Shown here: positions 1 through 12,904 of the stretch, piece by piece | Layout of the letters: each line of letters begins with the position of its first letter | How positions within the stretch are numbered: position 1 is the stretch's first letter | Assembly (NCBI GenBank): GCA_963995505.1 | Contig: OZ023184.1 | Coordinates: 248,001 to 312,000, forward strand | Length of the DNA stretch: 64,000 nucleotides | From: Hypericum androsaemum | Taxonomy: Eukaryota; Streptophyta; Magnoliopsida; Malpighiales; Hypericaceae | Direction: 5' to 3' | The notes under the pieces: generated by a model | Database searches by the model: none | What the model saw: the letters and a program-made list of their open reading frames with translations, nothing else | What the model was told of the DNA's origin: nothing | Made by a program: the position numbers and the translations under genes

Positions 1-240
1 TATGTGATAATGGCAATTGCAGTTATGTGATAATGGCAAGCGCAGTTATGTGATAATGGCATGTGTATTTTTGACAGTGGCAAGTCCCCGTTGATGATAA
101 TGGCGCGCGTGGTTTTTTTCATTTTGGTCCCCCATATTTTAGCATTTTTGCAAAAAGGTCACACTGGCATGCGCAGTTATGTGATAGTGGCATGCACAGT
201 TATGTGATATTGGCATGCACAGTTATGCGATAATGGCATT
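1..240. repeat. Minisatellite-like array, about 24-bp units
   Basis: At least six imperfect copies of a unit with core GTTATGTGATAATGGCATGC are visible at 1-60 and 165-240, interrupted by a non-repeat stretch. The 110-155 stretch (a 'cattttggtccc' motif) recurs at 270-300, so a longer unit is also duplicated. No coding function is apparent. The core resembles the arrays at 5.3-5.9 kb and 44.4-45.1 kb. The array runs off the left edge of the window. Confidence 0.75.
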
Positions 241-3200
241 TGTATCCGGCCTGCGTTTGTGCGTGGTTTTTTTCATTTTGGTCCCCGTATTTTAGCGCGT
301 TTGCAAAAAAGTCCCCGCGTGTCTTCATTCCGAACGGTTCGGAATCTGAGCATTCCGTGCCCAATCCAGACCCACACTGGCCTCCCTTTTTGCACCTCAC
401 CGGCATAGAGAGAGAAAAAGAGTCGATAGGCTCCAACATCCTTCATAATTAAGTTTTTATTACCATCTTGTATACTGTTTATCCAATCAATTAATCTAAA
501 ATTCGAGTTAAATGAAACTTTTGAAAGGTGGCAAATTTCTTACCACAAATACTCTATACTGCTGTATTTTTAAAACTCAAATTTGAGAAATTAATTAAAT
601 TAAAATAATTTTTATACGAGTCGATCTCATACCTTCGTAAGTGTTTTTGAGAAGTATACCTTCTTAATTTTTTTTTGAGGAGGACCTTCTTAATTAAGTA
701 GCCCCACTTTCCCACTCATTCCTCACCATCACCCTCGTGTCCAGGCCGCGGCTGAGACATGGGCTGTTGACCAATGAGCTCACTCGATAAGCCCACTGGG
801 ATGTTGACCTATAACATTCTACTTAATTCTGACTACCGCACAAATGACTGCAACACTCAGTCATTTTCTCGTATAATTTATAATAAATTATTCTTGTGTT
901 TTCTATTTTATATTTTCATCCATAACCAAAGTTATCAATGTACCGCTATATAGTTGATCTTTTATGAAGTGATAATCTCTCTAAAGTTTAAATTGATACA
1001 AAAATATTAGTCTCGAGTTATGACGAATGTTAAAATTTAATAATTAATATTTTTTTGGAAAATTTTAGTACTAAATCTCAGTCCCAATTTTTAAATAAAG
1101 TGATATTTTTTTAATAAATACATATATTTTAAGATATTATTTTGTACTAGAATTGTTTGTTTGATAAATTTGATATCATCATTCATCTTTTGAATTGTCT
1201 TGAAATGATCTTTGTGATTGTCGTTTTGTTGTAAAATAATATCTCAATCAAGTGTACCATTTGAACAACGCAGTAAGCTGAGATTTTAGGTGACTTGAAT
1301 ATAGACAAAGTAATTTTTATTGCTTAAAACTCAATCTTAATATTTCTCGAGAAAAAAATGTAAATTTATTTTATGTAATAATCTATTAAAAATAATATTG
1401 TTCTTCTGTCCCAATGATATTAATTTAGAATAATTTTAATGTATGCCAATTTATTTCGCCTTTACTTATTCATTGTGATAGTTCTTTTAACAATCACTCC
1501 GAAATTTTACTCAATTACTTTCATGATATTTTAAACAAACATATTCCCAACAATATGTAATAGCCTACATACGAATTTTTACGAGAATGAAATATACCCT
1601 GAACCGAGTGTGATAAAATGTTATTAAAAAGAGAAAATATTTCAAAACATAGAATCTGGTTAGCTAGTTTATTTGGACATAGAAAACAGATACTGAAATT
1701 CAAAAGATGGGAACTAAAGGGGTTGCTTAAAATGACGAATGTTGTTTTATCGCTATTTTTAAAGGAAGGGTTTTTGATTGCCGTGATTGCACTTAATCGC
1801 TAATTTCAAAGGATCATTATTTTAGGAAAGATTAGGAACTTGTAGGGTTTTCTTTCCTTTATGGTTATTGATGAACTGTTTAGATGATTATCTTTTAGGT
1901 GGTGGAGCATCGAGTTTGTTGACGCGTTGGAGAAACGCAATTGTCCCCTAATCATTGTCTAACAGTAAAAAGGCTTAAGAAATCGTAATTAAGACTAATA
2001 TTTTTATATGATAATGATTAGGACTAAATAAATTAAAGTCGCAGTTGCCACGAGAATCCCAGAATTTGTTCCTAAACTCAACCCACTTTGGTCGCCAAGC
2101 CCCCTCTTACTCTTTTCATTAATGGAATTGCTTTTTTTCCAAAAAAAAAATTAATGGAATTGCTAAAGGTCGGCCGACCTGGTTTAAATCTATTTTTTCA
2201 GATGTAAGTTTTTACAACAAGTTAAATCGAAAATCTATTTTCGTTATCTGAGCTTATACAGACCCATCATTTTTTCGGAATATATTCTGGTTCTAAATTT
2301 AGGGTTTCTATTATTATGTTGAATTTTTTTCCCTATTCTTTTTTCCAGATTCAAATATATCGAAAATGTTAATGAGAAAATAAATTCCCATAAATAGTTG
2401 TTAATCGTTTTCCTATGGCTGATGAACAAATGGAAGGATGAAAAATGGACGGAAGAAATTGAGGAAAAATAGGAGGGAAAATAGGAAGAAAGAAAAATCT
2501 ACTGAGTAATAGCCTATTAAATTCGAAGCCCCTAAGTGAAGAATGCAGGAGCGCCGGACACTCGGCCATAATTCTCCCTTTAAGAGCGCCGGCCAATGGA
2601 CACCCTTTGACATATGGAAATTGAGATTCGAGTCAAAAAATACATTTGATATAGCAAAGTTAGACACCCCTCGAGGAGGTTAGATTCAGTGGGGACAACA
2701 CTTATTCCCACTGAAATGGATCAAGATTTTGGACTTACAGACACAATTTTTGATGACTGTCAGATCTGTAGACACAATTTTTAATGAAATCTAATAGTTC
2801 AAATAAAATTCGGTCTCTCAGTCCAAAACCCCCTCAAAGATCCCAAGTCTGTGAAAGTGTGACAGCTAAGATGTCTCGTAACTGGGTCTCTGGCCCGATC
2901 CTTAACCCTTGGCAATGGGGTCTACTCGGCTCCGAATGTACAACAACAAATCATCATTAATTTTCTGTTACAACAATTTCTTCCTTATGACTTATTTATA
3001 CTAAGTTCTATATGTTGGGCCAATTTCTGCAAATTGAGCCCAATAGCCGTAACCCACTTAGACCAAGAGCATCGCCATTTTTTATTAATAAAAAAGTTTT
3101 AAAAAAAATAAATGAGGTGAAAAGTAGAGAGGGTGCACGCCCCTTGGACCTGACAGCCCTTGGCTTGGTGCCCTGCCTCCAATATTTTTTTTAAATCTAC

Positions 3201-4900
3201 TTTATTTATATTTGGCACAAAATTATTCGTATAAATAAATTTTTCAGATATTATTTGTGTGGTTATAAAAATTAAAATTATTTTTAATAAAACTAAAAAT
3301 AAATAATATGAAAATTTGTATTTGTAATTTATCATTTAAGACATATTTTTAATTTTGTATTGCAACTTTTATAATCCTAATTTTGTTACTTAATTATAAA
3401 TTTTTCTTATTATAATTACCAAATAATTATTTTCGTATATTAATTATAATTTTTATATAAACAAAAAATGATAGTATATAATATGTGGATTAGAGAGAAA
3501 TTATTTATTTATTCTGTGATCCTGGTTTGCTCATGTAGATAGAAAAATATTAAGTTAGGTTGGATTAAATATGAATGAGAGAAAAATTAATTGTTTATTC
3601 CGTGACTCTAGTTGGTTGGGTAAGTTACTCATGTGGTCTTAGCCCATCAATCTACCAATTACAATTAGCTATTTCCCACCTCATAAGTACTGACCTGATC
3701 CACGAATCAAAGTTGTTCTGCCGTCCCTAACGACGTGTGAGTTTGAAAAATTACAGGGATTCTATTGAAATGTTTGACCCAAAAAATTGTTTGACCAGTG
3801 CGTTACGACTTACGAGAGAAGATGGAATGCGAATTTTCTCAGCTCCAACCATCAGACAAATCCGGGCCTTTTTTAACATTATATAACTCAGAATACGTTA
3901 TGACATCTATAAATTTATATTTTCTAAATTAATAATATTTTTAAACCAATAAAAAATTTTAATCTCAAATCAAAATCGATGTTGAAATTTAATAAATTCT
4001 CTATTGTAATAATTAATATTTTATATCTTAGTGCAAAGAGATAATTACAATTTATCATAACTTTATATAGACAAATTAATTTGTTAGTTTATATATATAT
4101 ATATATATTAATGATGAAAAACTAGATTTTAATTATTTCGAGGATATAAATATTTTTTTGTGGTCACAACAATACCGGACATTATACTTTTAAGTATGCT
4201 TCTGTTATATAGCCGTCTGAATCCATCCCAATGAATGACTTCATTAGGTTTGCTAAATGCAGTCAACTCAGAACAACATTCATACATTTAGTCAATTCTC
4301 ATGCCGATTTCATATTCTTTAACTGAACACAAAAGTCAAACCAAATTAAAAGTACATGCATCTATAAATCAATGTTCGAAACAGTGTCTTTTATAAGTAC
4401 ATTCGAAACAGTTCTCACTAATTCTAATACAAAATTGCATTGATTTTAGAGATCTAACTGGTATAACAAATAATAAATTTAATTAATTATTATTTTGACG
4501 TTTGTTTTTTGAAAAATTAAACTTCTAGTTGTTAAAAAAATTACATTGATATGTTTAGGAAAAATAAAAAGTAAATTACCATTAGGCCTCTGGAGTATGG
4601 TTATAGCACCGAGGTACTAACTGTCCTCGCATAGACAACAGAATGAAGCATAGAAACATAAGAGTTTTGGATTGAGTAGTGACTACTAAAAAGTTGTCCC
4701 TATGGAGAGGACTGATTTAGAGCCCTTGGATCTGTTTTTTTATTTAAAAAATTGATCTGATGGTCAATATCACACGAAGGATATTTTTGACCATATATCT
4801 CAAAAATGTCAACTAAGATTCCACCCACATTAATTCCGCCGCCTACATTGATTCCACTTTTTGACCATATATCTCTTCCTCTTGCCCTCTCTTTCCTGGT
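241..4900. other. Gene-free AT-rich intergenic DNA
   Basis: I see no credible coding region, RNA gene or complete mobile element here. ORFs are short and of low-complexity composition. Around 3065-3180 an 'AAGAGCATCGCC' start followed by AT-rich and then GC-richer sequence resembles a decayed MITE, but no terminal repeat or target duplication could be matched. A short (AT)n run lies at 4090-4108. Confidence 0.6.
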
Positions 4901-4907
4901 CACTTCC

Positions 4908-4910
<3 letters not shown>

Positions 4911-4948
<38 letters not shown>
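4911..4948. repeat. (CT)n microsatellite
   Basis: This is an uninterrupted CT/TC dinucleotide run. The flanking 4860-5270 is pyrimidine-rich and GC-richer than the surroundings. It yields long open frames on both strands, but these are composition-driven and have no recognisable domain. Confidence 0.9.
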
Positions 4949-4949
<1 letters not shown>

Positions 4950-5289
4950 ACCCCAAACCCAACCCCTACGCCTCTCTTCTCATTCTTGTTCGCCGGAACT
5001 ACCTTCAATGGGAAGAAGTTCGACGCCGATCTCGCCCGCTTCCATGTACCCCCTCCCGCCACTCTTCTTCTCTTTGTCTTTCTTTTCTTTTTTCGGTACG
5101 CTGTCAATAACTCCTTCCTTCTCTTCTCCGCATACATCATCTTCTCCATGTAGCTCCGCTTCGCCATGATCTGGTCGGCTCCATCCGCACAAACATTCTC
5201 GTTGCCGCCACCGACTGCCTCTTCTGCTGCCTCTTCGGTTCCGTCCGCTCCATGAACATCATGTTTACCACCATGATATTTTTGTATTT

Positions 5290-5935
5290 GTACAATAGTA
5301 TTTTTTGTATTGGCATATTTGTAGACTGATACTGATTTTTGGATGTAATGATAGTGGTTTTCAGATGTAGTGATACTAGTTTTCAGATGTAATGACATTA
5401 GTTTTCATATTTAATGACACTGGTTTACAAATATAATGATATTGGTTTTCATATTTAATGATATTGGTTCACACGTTTATTTATAGTGGTTAGCATGTTT
5501 ACTGATAGTGGTTCGCATGTTCACTAGTATTGGTTAGCATATTGACGCTGGTTTCTATGTCGAGTGATAATGGTTTGCGTGTTTAGTGATACTAGTTTTT
5601 GTATATAGTAGTTTTCATATATTAGTTTTCGGATATTGATTTTCGTATATTAGTTTTTGGATATTAGGGTATTAGTTTTCGTATGTTGGGATATTGATTT
5701 TCGTATATAGTGATATTGCTTTGCATGTGTAGCGATAGTAGTTTTCATATGTAGCTATATTGGTTTGCATGTGTAGTGATATTGGTTTTCGAATGTTGGA
5801 ATGTTAATTTTGGTATGTAGTGATATTGGTTTGCATGTGTAGCGATAGTGGTTTTCATATGTAGTGATATTGGTTTGTATGTGTAGTGATATTGGTATAG
5901 TGGTTAGCATGTTTACAAATAGTGGTTTGTGTGTT
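5290..5935. repeat. Degenerate minisatellite, 20-24 bp units
   Basis: About 25 imperfect units of the type AGTGATATTGGTTTGCATGT are visible, alternating between 'tttgcatgtgt' and 'tttcatatgt' variants. Some paired units give a higher-order period of about 45 bp near 5740-5890. Antisense translation gives a repetitive peptide rich in Leu, His, Tyr and Asn with no known domain, so I treat it as non-coding. Confidence 0.8.
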
Positions 5936-5954
5936 GTCGTCCTCTGAATTTTAA

Positions 5955-6310
5955 AATATGCGGTCCGACCAGTCGGACTAGGATACGAGTGTAAAGACAT
6001 ACCGAATTTTGACCAAAAATGGTTACCTTACGAACCGAAATAAATTTGGTCTGACCAAATAGTCAGACCAAAAATCTGACTAACCCGAGGTGGTTCACCC
6101 AGATTTTTTAATAAAAAAGTACATATTTGGTCCGACCCGGTCTAATATTCCTATTTGTTATATTCTAATATTTTTGATGAAAAATATAATATTTTTAGGT
6201 ATGTATGCGATTACATGTACAATTATACCTAGATTATATATAAATATATTTATTCCGACCGATGGTCCGTCCGGTCAGACTGGTTGACCCAGAGTATGAC
6301 CCAAAATTCG
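5955..6310. repeat. GGTCCGACC/GGTCAGACC motif cluster
   Basis: The stretch contains repeated short blocks such as GGTCCGACC, GGTCTGACC and CCGGTCAGACTGG in both orientations. The same vocabulary is found in the two subterminal regions of the MULE at 13880-14060 and 22085-22335. It may be a remnant of a related element; no termini could be set. Confidence 0.45.
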
Positions 6311-6588
6311 GGTCGACTCTGGGTTGTATTTTGAAGACCATCGGTTTTCTTGAGTGGATAATTTTAAATTTTGAAAGGAAGAAGATTGTGAAGAGTCAAC
6401 CAATAGTAGGGTTTTGGGTTTTGAGAAACTAATTAATTATTCCTCTCTCCTTTGCTTTTACTAATGTTCTAATATTACCCCTGAATATAATTTTATTGTC
6501 CAAATTATCCCTTCACTCCCTTTAGTCCATATGGGTGTGGACTACCTCTTGTTCCTACTGAATCCATGCCCAAACATAAGGTAGACAC

Positions 6589-7161
6589 TAGGGGTGTACG
6601 TTCGGTATTTACCGATCCCGATTACCGAATATCAAATTTACCGAATATCGAAATGCTAAAAAAAGTTCTACCGATCCCAATTCCGAATAGTATTTGATAA
6701 ATTCGGTATTTACCGAATTCAATTTTGGTAAATTCGGTATTCATCGAATTTACCAAATTTTTTGAAAACTTTATAATTCATCATTAGATTTAATCAAAAA
6801 TACAAAATAGTTTCAATAAACAGAAATTCAATCTAATAAGTACAAGGCCATCAAGTCTAATTACAATAAAGTCTATCTAGAGTATGCACTTTTTGATGAG
6901 GTCGAGGAACTTTTTGGTAAATTATATATTATTTGGCTTATATATCTATTAATATATTTGGTAAATTACTATTTCGGTAAATTTGGTATATTCGGTAAAA
7001 TATCGATATTTATCAAAATTTATCGAATACCGATATTTACCGAATTTCTCAAAAATCTCCTACCAAATTGATTACCGAATACCAATTTACCGATCTCGAA
7101 CTACCGATTACCAAAATTTTATCGAACTTACCGAATTCCAATTACTATTTGTTCACCCCTA
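6589..7161. mobile_element. hAT-type MITE
   Basis: Terminal inverted repeats TAGGGGTGTACG (left) and the complement of TAGGGGTGAACA (right) are flanked by a perfect 8-bp target duplication GTAGACAC at 6581-6588 and 7162-7169. The 8-bp TSD and the TAGGGGTG-type end are typical of non-autonomous hAT elements. The interior is AT-rich and filled with GGTAAATTCGGTATT-like motifs on both strands, so it could fold extensively. There is no coding capacity. Confidence 0.85.
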
Positions 7162-7559
7162 GTAGACACAGGCTAACAACATGAAGTGAAAACAGAACTC
7201 GGTTTCCAAAATGCCTTGGTCTCGTTTCGTATGCATCAACGCGTTGTGCGGTATGTCACAAGTGGCAGATTCTTAGTTTTTGTTTATTTATTTTTTTCGA
7301 ATTCAGACAATATACCATATGAAAAATATTAATATTTATCAAAATTTTCTATTCTACTCAAATTTAAAATAGTCAATTTAGTGGGCGTATTTGAAATGGT
7401 ATACATAAAAAACAAGGTGAGGTTATCACATTCTTGCAAAACAATGCAATCATATTACCTGGTATTAGATATGTTCTATATTTCTATAGGTTAAAAAAAA
7501 CCCATAACGCGTTTTAGGATAGGCCATTAATTGACAATTTTTATATGCGGCTAGAATAG

Positions 7560-7662
7560 AACTCCTGCACCCCACAAAATAAAATTAAGAATCGAACCTT
7601 CGTGGGCAAATTTGTGAAAGCGAGTCTCTCTATTAGGCTACACGCTTGTCAGTTTTACAACT
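7560..7662 (-). mobile_element. tRNA-derived SINE fragment
   Basis: On the minus strand an A-box-like GTAGCCTAATAG (7630-7641) is followed about 30 nt later by a B-box-like GGTTCGATTC (7590-7599). That is the internal RNA polymerase III promoter arrangement of tRNA-derived SINEs. It cannot be folded into a complete tRNA cloverleaf, so it is not called a tRNA gene. A similar unit occurs at 41285-41369. Confidence 0.5.
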
Positions 7663-8640
7663 GAGAAAATATTTTGACTACAAATAATTTGAAAAGATAC
7701 CAATTGATTTGAGGACAAAATGAAAATTGAAAATTATTTTGACTGCAACTAAGATTTTTTAGTTAATCCATGTACTGAAACAAAGGATAGTATTCAAAAG
7801 AATGTTTAATTGAAAAAAGACCAATTTAGACCGGACAAACAAAGGATGAAATAAGCGAAACTGCTCAGAGTCAATTATCAATTCACTCTTATACTAGAAT
7901 ATGCTTATCAAACTCAAAACCTTAAGATAATTTATTAATTAATTTTTTATAGTTATAAACAATTTCAGAGTTAGTCAACTACCCATCCACTCCTCTAATT
8001 TTCCGATTACCCTGATCAAATTTTGAGTAGCCATGTCCACGAAGAAGCTTCATAATTGAAACAGCAACCCTAACAAAATAGGTGCTCTCATTCAGATAAA
8101 GGAATACAATATTTCAGATGTTGGGAGTTGTTAGTAGTTAGCGAATTTGACCGAAACTCTGCCATTCAATAGATGAGTCCTTGGCTTGCACATATTCAAT
8201 CTTTCACAGGGTCAAAAAGAAATAACGGCGATACGAATAATAGTTGTTTTTTGATGAGTAATTGACTTTGATTATTTTCAAATAAATCTTAAAATTAAAT
8301 CATACGAATAAAAAAGATATACGGAAAAAAAATCTAAAGGCGGTGGAATAAACAAAAAGAAAACAAACGTGTTGAGGGGCGGGTGGAAAGTTTCTGGTCA
8401 AAAGTGAACTCCCACTTGGGAAAGAAATATCCAAACGAATCTTCAAGTGCGCTTTCCTTTTGAGATTAGCTTAACCACCAAAAATCTCAGGAATTCCTTC
8501 CACGAGAAAAACCAAAATTGAAACTCTGCACCAAACAGAGAAGGAAAATAATAATTTGCAGATACGAAACGGGATCACTGAAGAAACTAGTTGGGACATA
8601 TATGTCCATTTCAAGGAACTTATTGTACCTTTGCAAGAAT
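7663..8640. other. Intergenic DNA 3' of the MED26 gene
   Basis: AT-rich sequence without a credible ORF or repeat boundary. The transcript of the minus-strand MED26 gene probably ends within 8600-8942, since that stretch is less AT-biased and free of repeats. No polyadenylation site could be fixed by eye. Confidence 0.4.
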
Positions 8641-8942
8641 TATTCTATCCTGTGCAAAATCTCATGTATACAAGTTTCAGTAGTGCAGGGGTGTCTCATT
8701 TTCTGCCCAAAATGACCCGAAAGAATGCTTAGAAGGCAGTCATTTGTGTGCAAATGAGGATCCTCTGTAGATGTTACACCAAAGTCAAAGAACTTTGGTT
8801 GCAGTAAACTGGTTCGAACTCTACTCTCCGGATTGATGCTCCACAATTGCCTCCCACCTATTAGCCATGTCGGTCCTCTTCCGATGATTCCCGCTCGAAA
8901 GTGCGAACCCATGGAAAACCTCATTCTATGAAACTGTGAAAG

Positions 8943-11237
8943 TTAACTTCGTCCGTGCATCCGATTCCTGTTGAAGTTTCTGGATCTCACATGCAGATTA
9001 TCTTTCACAGGCCCCCTTTGCTTGGGGAGATCATGCAACTCCATTACTTTTATCGTCCGCTGCTTCTTGGCTGTTAAGCAACAAAATTCAACAAGGTTCT
9101 AATGAACACGAAAACATCAGAGGTGTGTTGGAGATAGTCATGGAACTCTCACTTACCATTTTCTGCTTGTTGATAACTCTCTTGAAGTTTTCTTTTCGTG
9201 GCTTCAAGTTTCCTCTGAACAGAAACATCTTTTGAGCACTCAAGTTTCTACATGGGCAGGAAAAGGGCGTCAGACAACTAAATACAGAGGTAGCCTAAGA
9301 ACAAAGGTGCTAAAAATATATGACTACCTGTTGTTGAGAGCCTAAAAGTTTCTGCTGGGCGGCCGACTTATCATTTTTCTGCTGCAACTGGAAATCACTT
9401 TTAACCTTCGGCGCAGCATTTGGCTTTAGTGATCTACCAGGGCCAGAAATGGTGTTTGAATGCTTCTTATTTGGCTTCGCAGGAGCCACCTCCTTTAATT
9501 GTTGAGTCATTCTTTCTTTCGCGAGAATGTCGCTGTCATTTGTGGGATGGGGTTTCCTTCTGCTATTTTGATTATCCGGCAATGATGACCTTCCACTTTC
9601 ACGCTTCTTGTTTAATTCCCGGCTATTCCGCGGATCTGCCAAAACATTTCAGGTTAACAATTATTAATATAGGAAATGGGGAATTCATAAAAGAGAACCA
9701 AACAGAAGAAGCTAGGTATGGGAATCATAGGAGAGGAAAGTTCAACTCACTTCCATCGTCATCCATGCCATCGAAGAACTTCAAAAGATCCAGCAACAGT
9801 GGAATGCAGATATTAGGAAAAGTCAGTCAATGGGCAGCATAAAACAATAGTCTGACTCGAGCGATATGAGAGCTACCTGATTAAAACTTTAATCACGGAA
9901 GATGGGAGTAATCATACCTGTGACCATTCCATTCCTGCAGGTTGAGTAGCAAAGAGAGCTCCAAAATCTAAAGGAGGTGAGGGAAGCCCTTCTTCCTCAT
10001 CATCGATGGTGGATGGATTCACAGACTCCGGAGTACCCTCATCAAGTGCTGTATAATTTCCAACAATTAATATCCCAAACCCAAAACAACTTCCAGCTGA
10101 AAGCTGCTAAGCATTTGTCCCTATTGGAATTGCTGGGATTTACTGAATAGAATGTTTATACCTCTTATAGCCTGGGAAGCACTGTACCATTCATCCACCA
10201 AATCCTTCCATCCACTGCAGTGCAGAAACAAAAAGCTTGACACACCAGTTCAGTCGAAAGTAGACCAACAACAACACCCAAATAATTGAAGAGATGCCAA
10301 CAAAGAAGCTGTTCGGTCAACATGCGCATTAAGAAGAGAAAAGCATAAGCTCTGGCAATGTTCAGAGTAAACAAAGTTGCCCTTATCTCGTACAACTGGA
10401 ACGGGAAAGATGAAGAACCCATCGAGAATTATCGTCTGGGATTGGCATGATCTAACTCGGACAGCTGATATAACGAGAGTACTAAACAATGCACAAGAAA
10501 TCAGAGCAGGTCATACTCAATAAGGACACGGGCAAGACGGCGAATCTCCTCGGATCCATGCTTCCTCATTCTATTAACCGCCTTCCCTATCTCAGTAGCC
10601 TGGCAAACCAACAACGAAACACAAAGTTCCATCACACAACTCACTCATCCATCCCCCATAATTCAAAATCCTCAAAAGGATCCAAACCTGAAGAGTGTCG
10701 ACAGTCAACGCCATCAATTCCAGCCTCCTCAAGCAATCGTACAACACCGACTCCGACTGCAAGCAACCGAACAAAATCAACACCCACAAAAGACAAAAAA
10801 AAACAACCAGATAGGATCATCCTCCTAAAACCCACCTCGTCGGCGGAGTTGAGGAGGACGTCCTTGATCCTTAACACCTCCCCAACAACCTTGGACACCT
10901 CCTCAATCTCATCGGTCAGAACCTCGGCATCCTCATCATCATCATCCTCCTGAGGTTGATCATCATCATCATCATCATCGTCCCCAAACCCGCCCGGGTT
11001 GCTGCCAACGACCTTGCTCCCCTTACTACTGGCGACCCTATCAACCCCATCATCGCAGCCGGAGCAGCTGCAGGGGGAGAAGAGCAACTCGGCGATACGG
11101 TCCCGCCTGGAGCGGAAGTCCTTGGGAGAATCGGCGGCCGCCACGAGGATTGCCTTCTCGATGACCTCAAATATGTCGGAGGGGTCCGGTGTGGACCGGA
11201 AATAACTCCTCCACTGATCCAGCGAACCCGGTTTCAT
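8943..11237 (-). CDS. MED26: Mediator subunit 26-like protein (TFIIS N-terminal domain)
   Basis: Nine coding exons can be joined with consistent GT-AG borders and phases: 10836..11237, 10688..10756, 10517..10599, 10162..10214, 9918..10048, 9751..9778, 9328..9635, 9157..9247 and 8943..9070, giving about 430 aa. Exon 1 starts MKPGSLDQWRSYFRSTPD and contains 'ILVAAADSPKDFRSRRDRIAE' -type sequence, then a very acidic Asp/Glu run. Exons 1-4 form the TFIIS N-terminal (LW/ISWI) fold, ending in the diagnostic WKDLVDEW. The C-terminal half has LPSPPLDFGALFATQP, FFDGMDDDGNPRNSRE and a Lys/Gln-rich tail ending MHGRS, all typical of plant MED26b/c-like proteins. These act in the nucleus in the Mediator complex linking activators and elongation factors to RNA polymerase II. 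Exon 6 is only 28 bp. The Met at 11237 is preferred over an upstream in-frame Met at 11411 because family members start just before the LDQWR motif. Confidence 0.93.
10925..10980 (-). repeat. GAT trinucleotide run encoding an acidic tract
   Basis: Two interrupted GAT/GAG runs inside exon 1 of the MED26-like gene encode an eight-Asp run followed a few residues later by a second Asp/Glu-rich run. Trinucleotide periodicity keeps the frame, so length polymorphism would be tolerated. Confidence 0.85.
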
Positions 11238-11555
11238 CCTAACCCGGACCCGACCCAGATGATCAAAACAATTATTTAGTTTGTTATATCCGTTTTCTAC
11301 TACAAGAAAAGGGATAGATAGGATTAGGACACAGACACAATAGAACAGAAGAGAACAGAAGCTAAGCTTATTCCTAGATTCTAACGATTGGCTTATCTTC
11401 CTTTTTCTCAATATTATTCCCTTTTTTTTAATATACGTCTCTCCTCCTCTATACCTGGTCCCGTTTCTAGCCTAAAGTTGAAACTCGCAATCAGGAACAA
11501 CCAACCAACCCCCAACAATAAATGTTTTGAGATTTTAACCCTTATTTTTTATTTG

Positions 11556-12878
11556 GGGTAACTACCATTTGAGTCCCGTGGTCTACACCGATTTTGCGTT
11601 GTGATCCTGAAGTTTAGAAACAATTTTTTTAGTAGTTGTGGTTTCACGTTTTTTGCCTCACAAGCTCGGGAAGGTCCCCGAACCAAAAATCAGCTCCGAA
11701 CCCAGAAACGACGTCCTCCGATGCTGAAATGTCTCGCCACAATGGAAAAAAAATTTTGTTTGGAATGCTGACGTGTCAAAAAATAAAAAATATATTTCAA
11801 TCACTTATTTTTTTGATTTTTTCAAAAATCCCTCCCTTATCCCTTCTCTCTCACCCCCTTCGTCTTCTTCCTCTCTTCTCTTCTCCTCTCCTCACCCTTT
11901 TAATTACAACCCTTCAAATTACATCCATGGCCAAAAAATGGCGTTGTTCGAAGAATCAATGCCTCAAAAATTCAAATTCAAAGAGGGCTTCCTAGAAGCC
12001 AACTCATACATCTAATTCATCCATCATCCTAGAGGAGTTGTGACGGGGGATCGGTGACGAGCTGCGAAGGCGACGGTGATGAGCCGAGAGGTGTAGCGAC
12101 TGTGACGAGGTGGGAGGTAGAGCGGCGCGACGGTGACGAGTAGATCGATGAGCGATGGTGACGAGCAGGGCGGAGCGGCGATGGCGACGACGACGGTGAA
12201 GAGCTACCGCCGCAACTCCTCCACCAAGTGCCCCGAATCTCGAGTAACTCACCCTCCCCCGCTACCCCTCTCTTCCTGGGCCCCACCGTTGAAACCAGCC
12301 CCTCCCCCTGGAGTTTGGAGCTTCGGGTCGACACCGTTTTTAGGTCCCGTCACCGGGACGAACTTGCAGCTTTAGACCCACAATTCTGAGGGAAAATTAG
12401 GGTTTGAGATTTCGATTTTGGGGATTTTGTTGAGGGATTTTGGAGGTGTTGTGTATTTCAGGTTAGGAGGAATTGGGATTATGTTAGGGTTCTAATTTTC
12501 TTTGTTGCTTCAAACTATTGGAATTATTTTTTTTTTCAGTTTTGGTTGCCATGGAGGAAGAGAGAGATGAGAGAGGAGGAGGAGGAAGAAGAAGAAGAAG
12601 AGAGGCGAGAGAGACAGAGGAGGTTTATAAAAAATATATAAAAAATAGTGAGATGGAAAAGAATATTTAATATTGTGCCACCTCATATTGTTAATCGGTT
12701 AAAAAATTTGACCTAGTGTACCATCTCATATTGTTCGGAGCTGATTTTTGGCTCGGGAGCTTTCCCGAGTATTTGACACAAAAAACGTAAAATCACAATT
12801 ACCAAAAAAGTCATTTCTAAATCTCAGGATAATAATGCAAAATCGGTATAAATCATAGGACTCAAATGGTATTTACCC
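11556..12878. mobile_element. Non-autonomous MULE-like TIR element
   Basis: The first about 170 bp (starting GGGTAACTACCATTTGAGTC) are an imperfect inverted copy of the last about 170 bp (complement starting GGGTAAATACCATTTGAGTC). Flanks are TTTTTTATTTG (left) and TTTTTTATTTT (right), an 11-bp near-duplication in the 9-11 bp range of Mutator-like elements. The interior at 11830-12375 is GC-rich with repeated GGTGACGAG motifs, and 12550-12620 is purine-rich. No intact coding region is recognisable; the GC-rich interior may be captured host sequence. Confidence 0.75.
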
Positions 12879-12904
12879 TTTTTTATTTTGATTGTTATTC
12901 TTTT

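Noticed and set aside
4700..5398. 232-codon minus-strand ORF
   Set aside because: It spans a (CT)n microsatellite and the minisatellite; translation is low-complexity Arg/Glu/Lys with no recognisable domain.
5290..5935. CRISPR-like direct repeats
   Set aside because: Units are imperfect, have no unique spacers of constant length, and the context is a plant nuclear genome.
7560..7662. tRNA gene
   Set aside because: A and B boxes are present, but no acceptor or anticodon stems can be paired; a SINE is the better explanation.
10489..10953. 154-codon plus-strand ORF
   Set aside because: It is antisense to MED26 exons, which have strong family motifs and consistent splice phases on the minus strand.
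12004..12375. Arg/Ser-rich ORFs on both strands
   Set aside because: They come from GGTGACGAG repeats in the interior of a TIR element.
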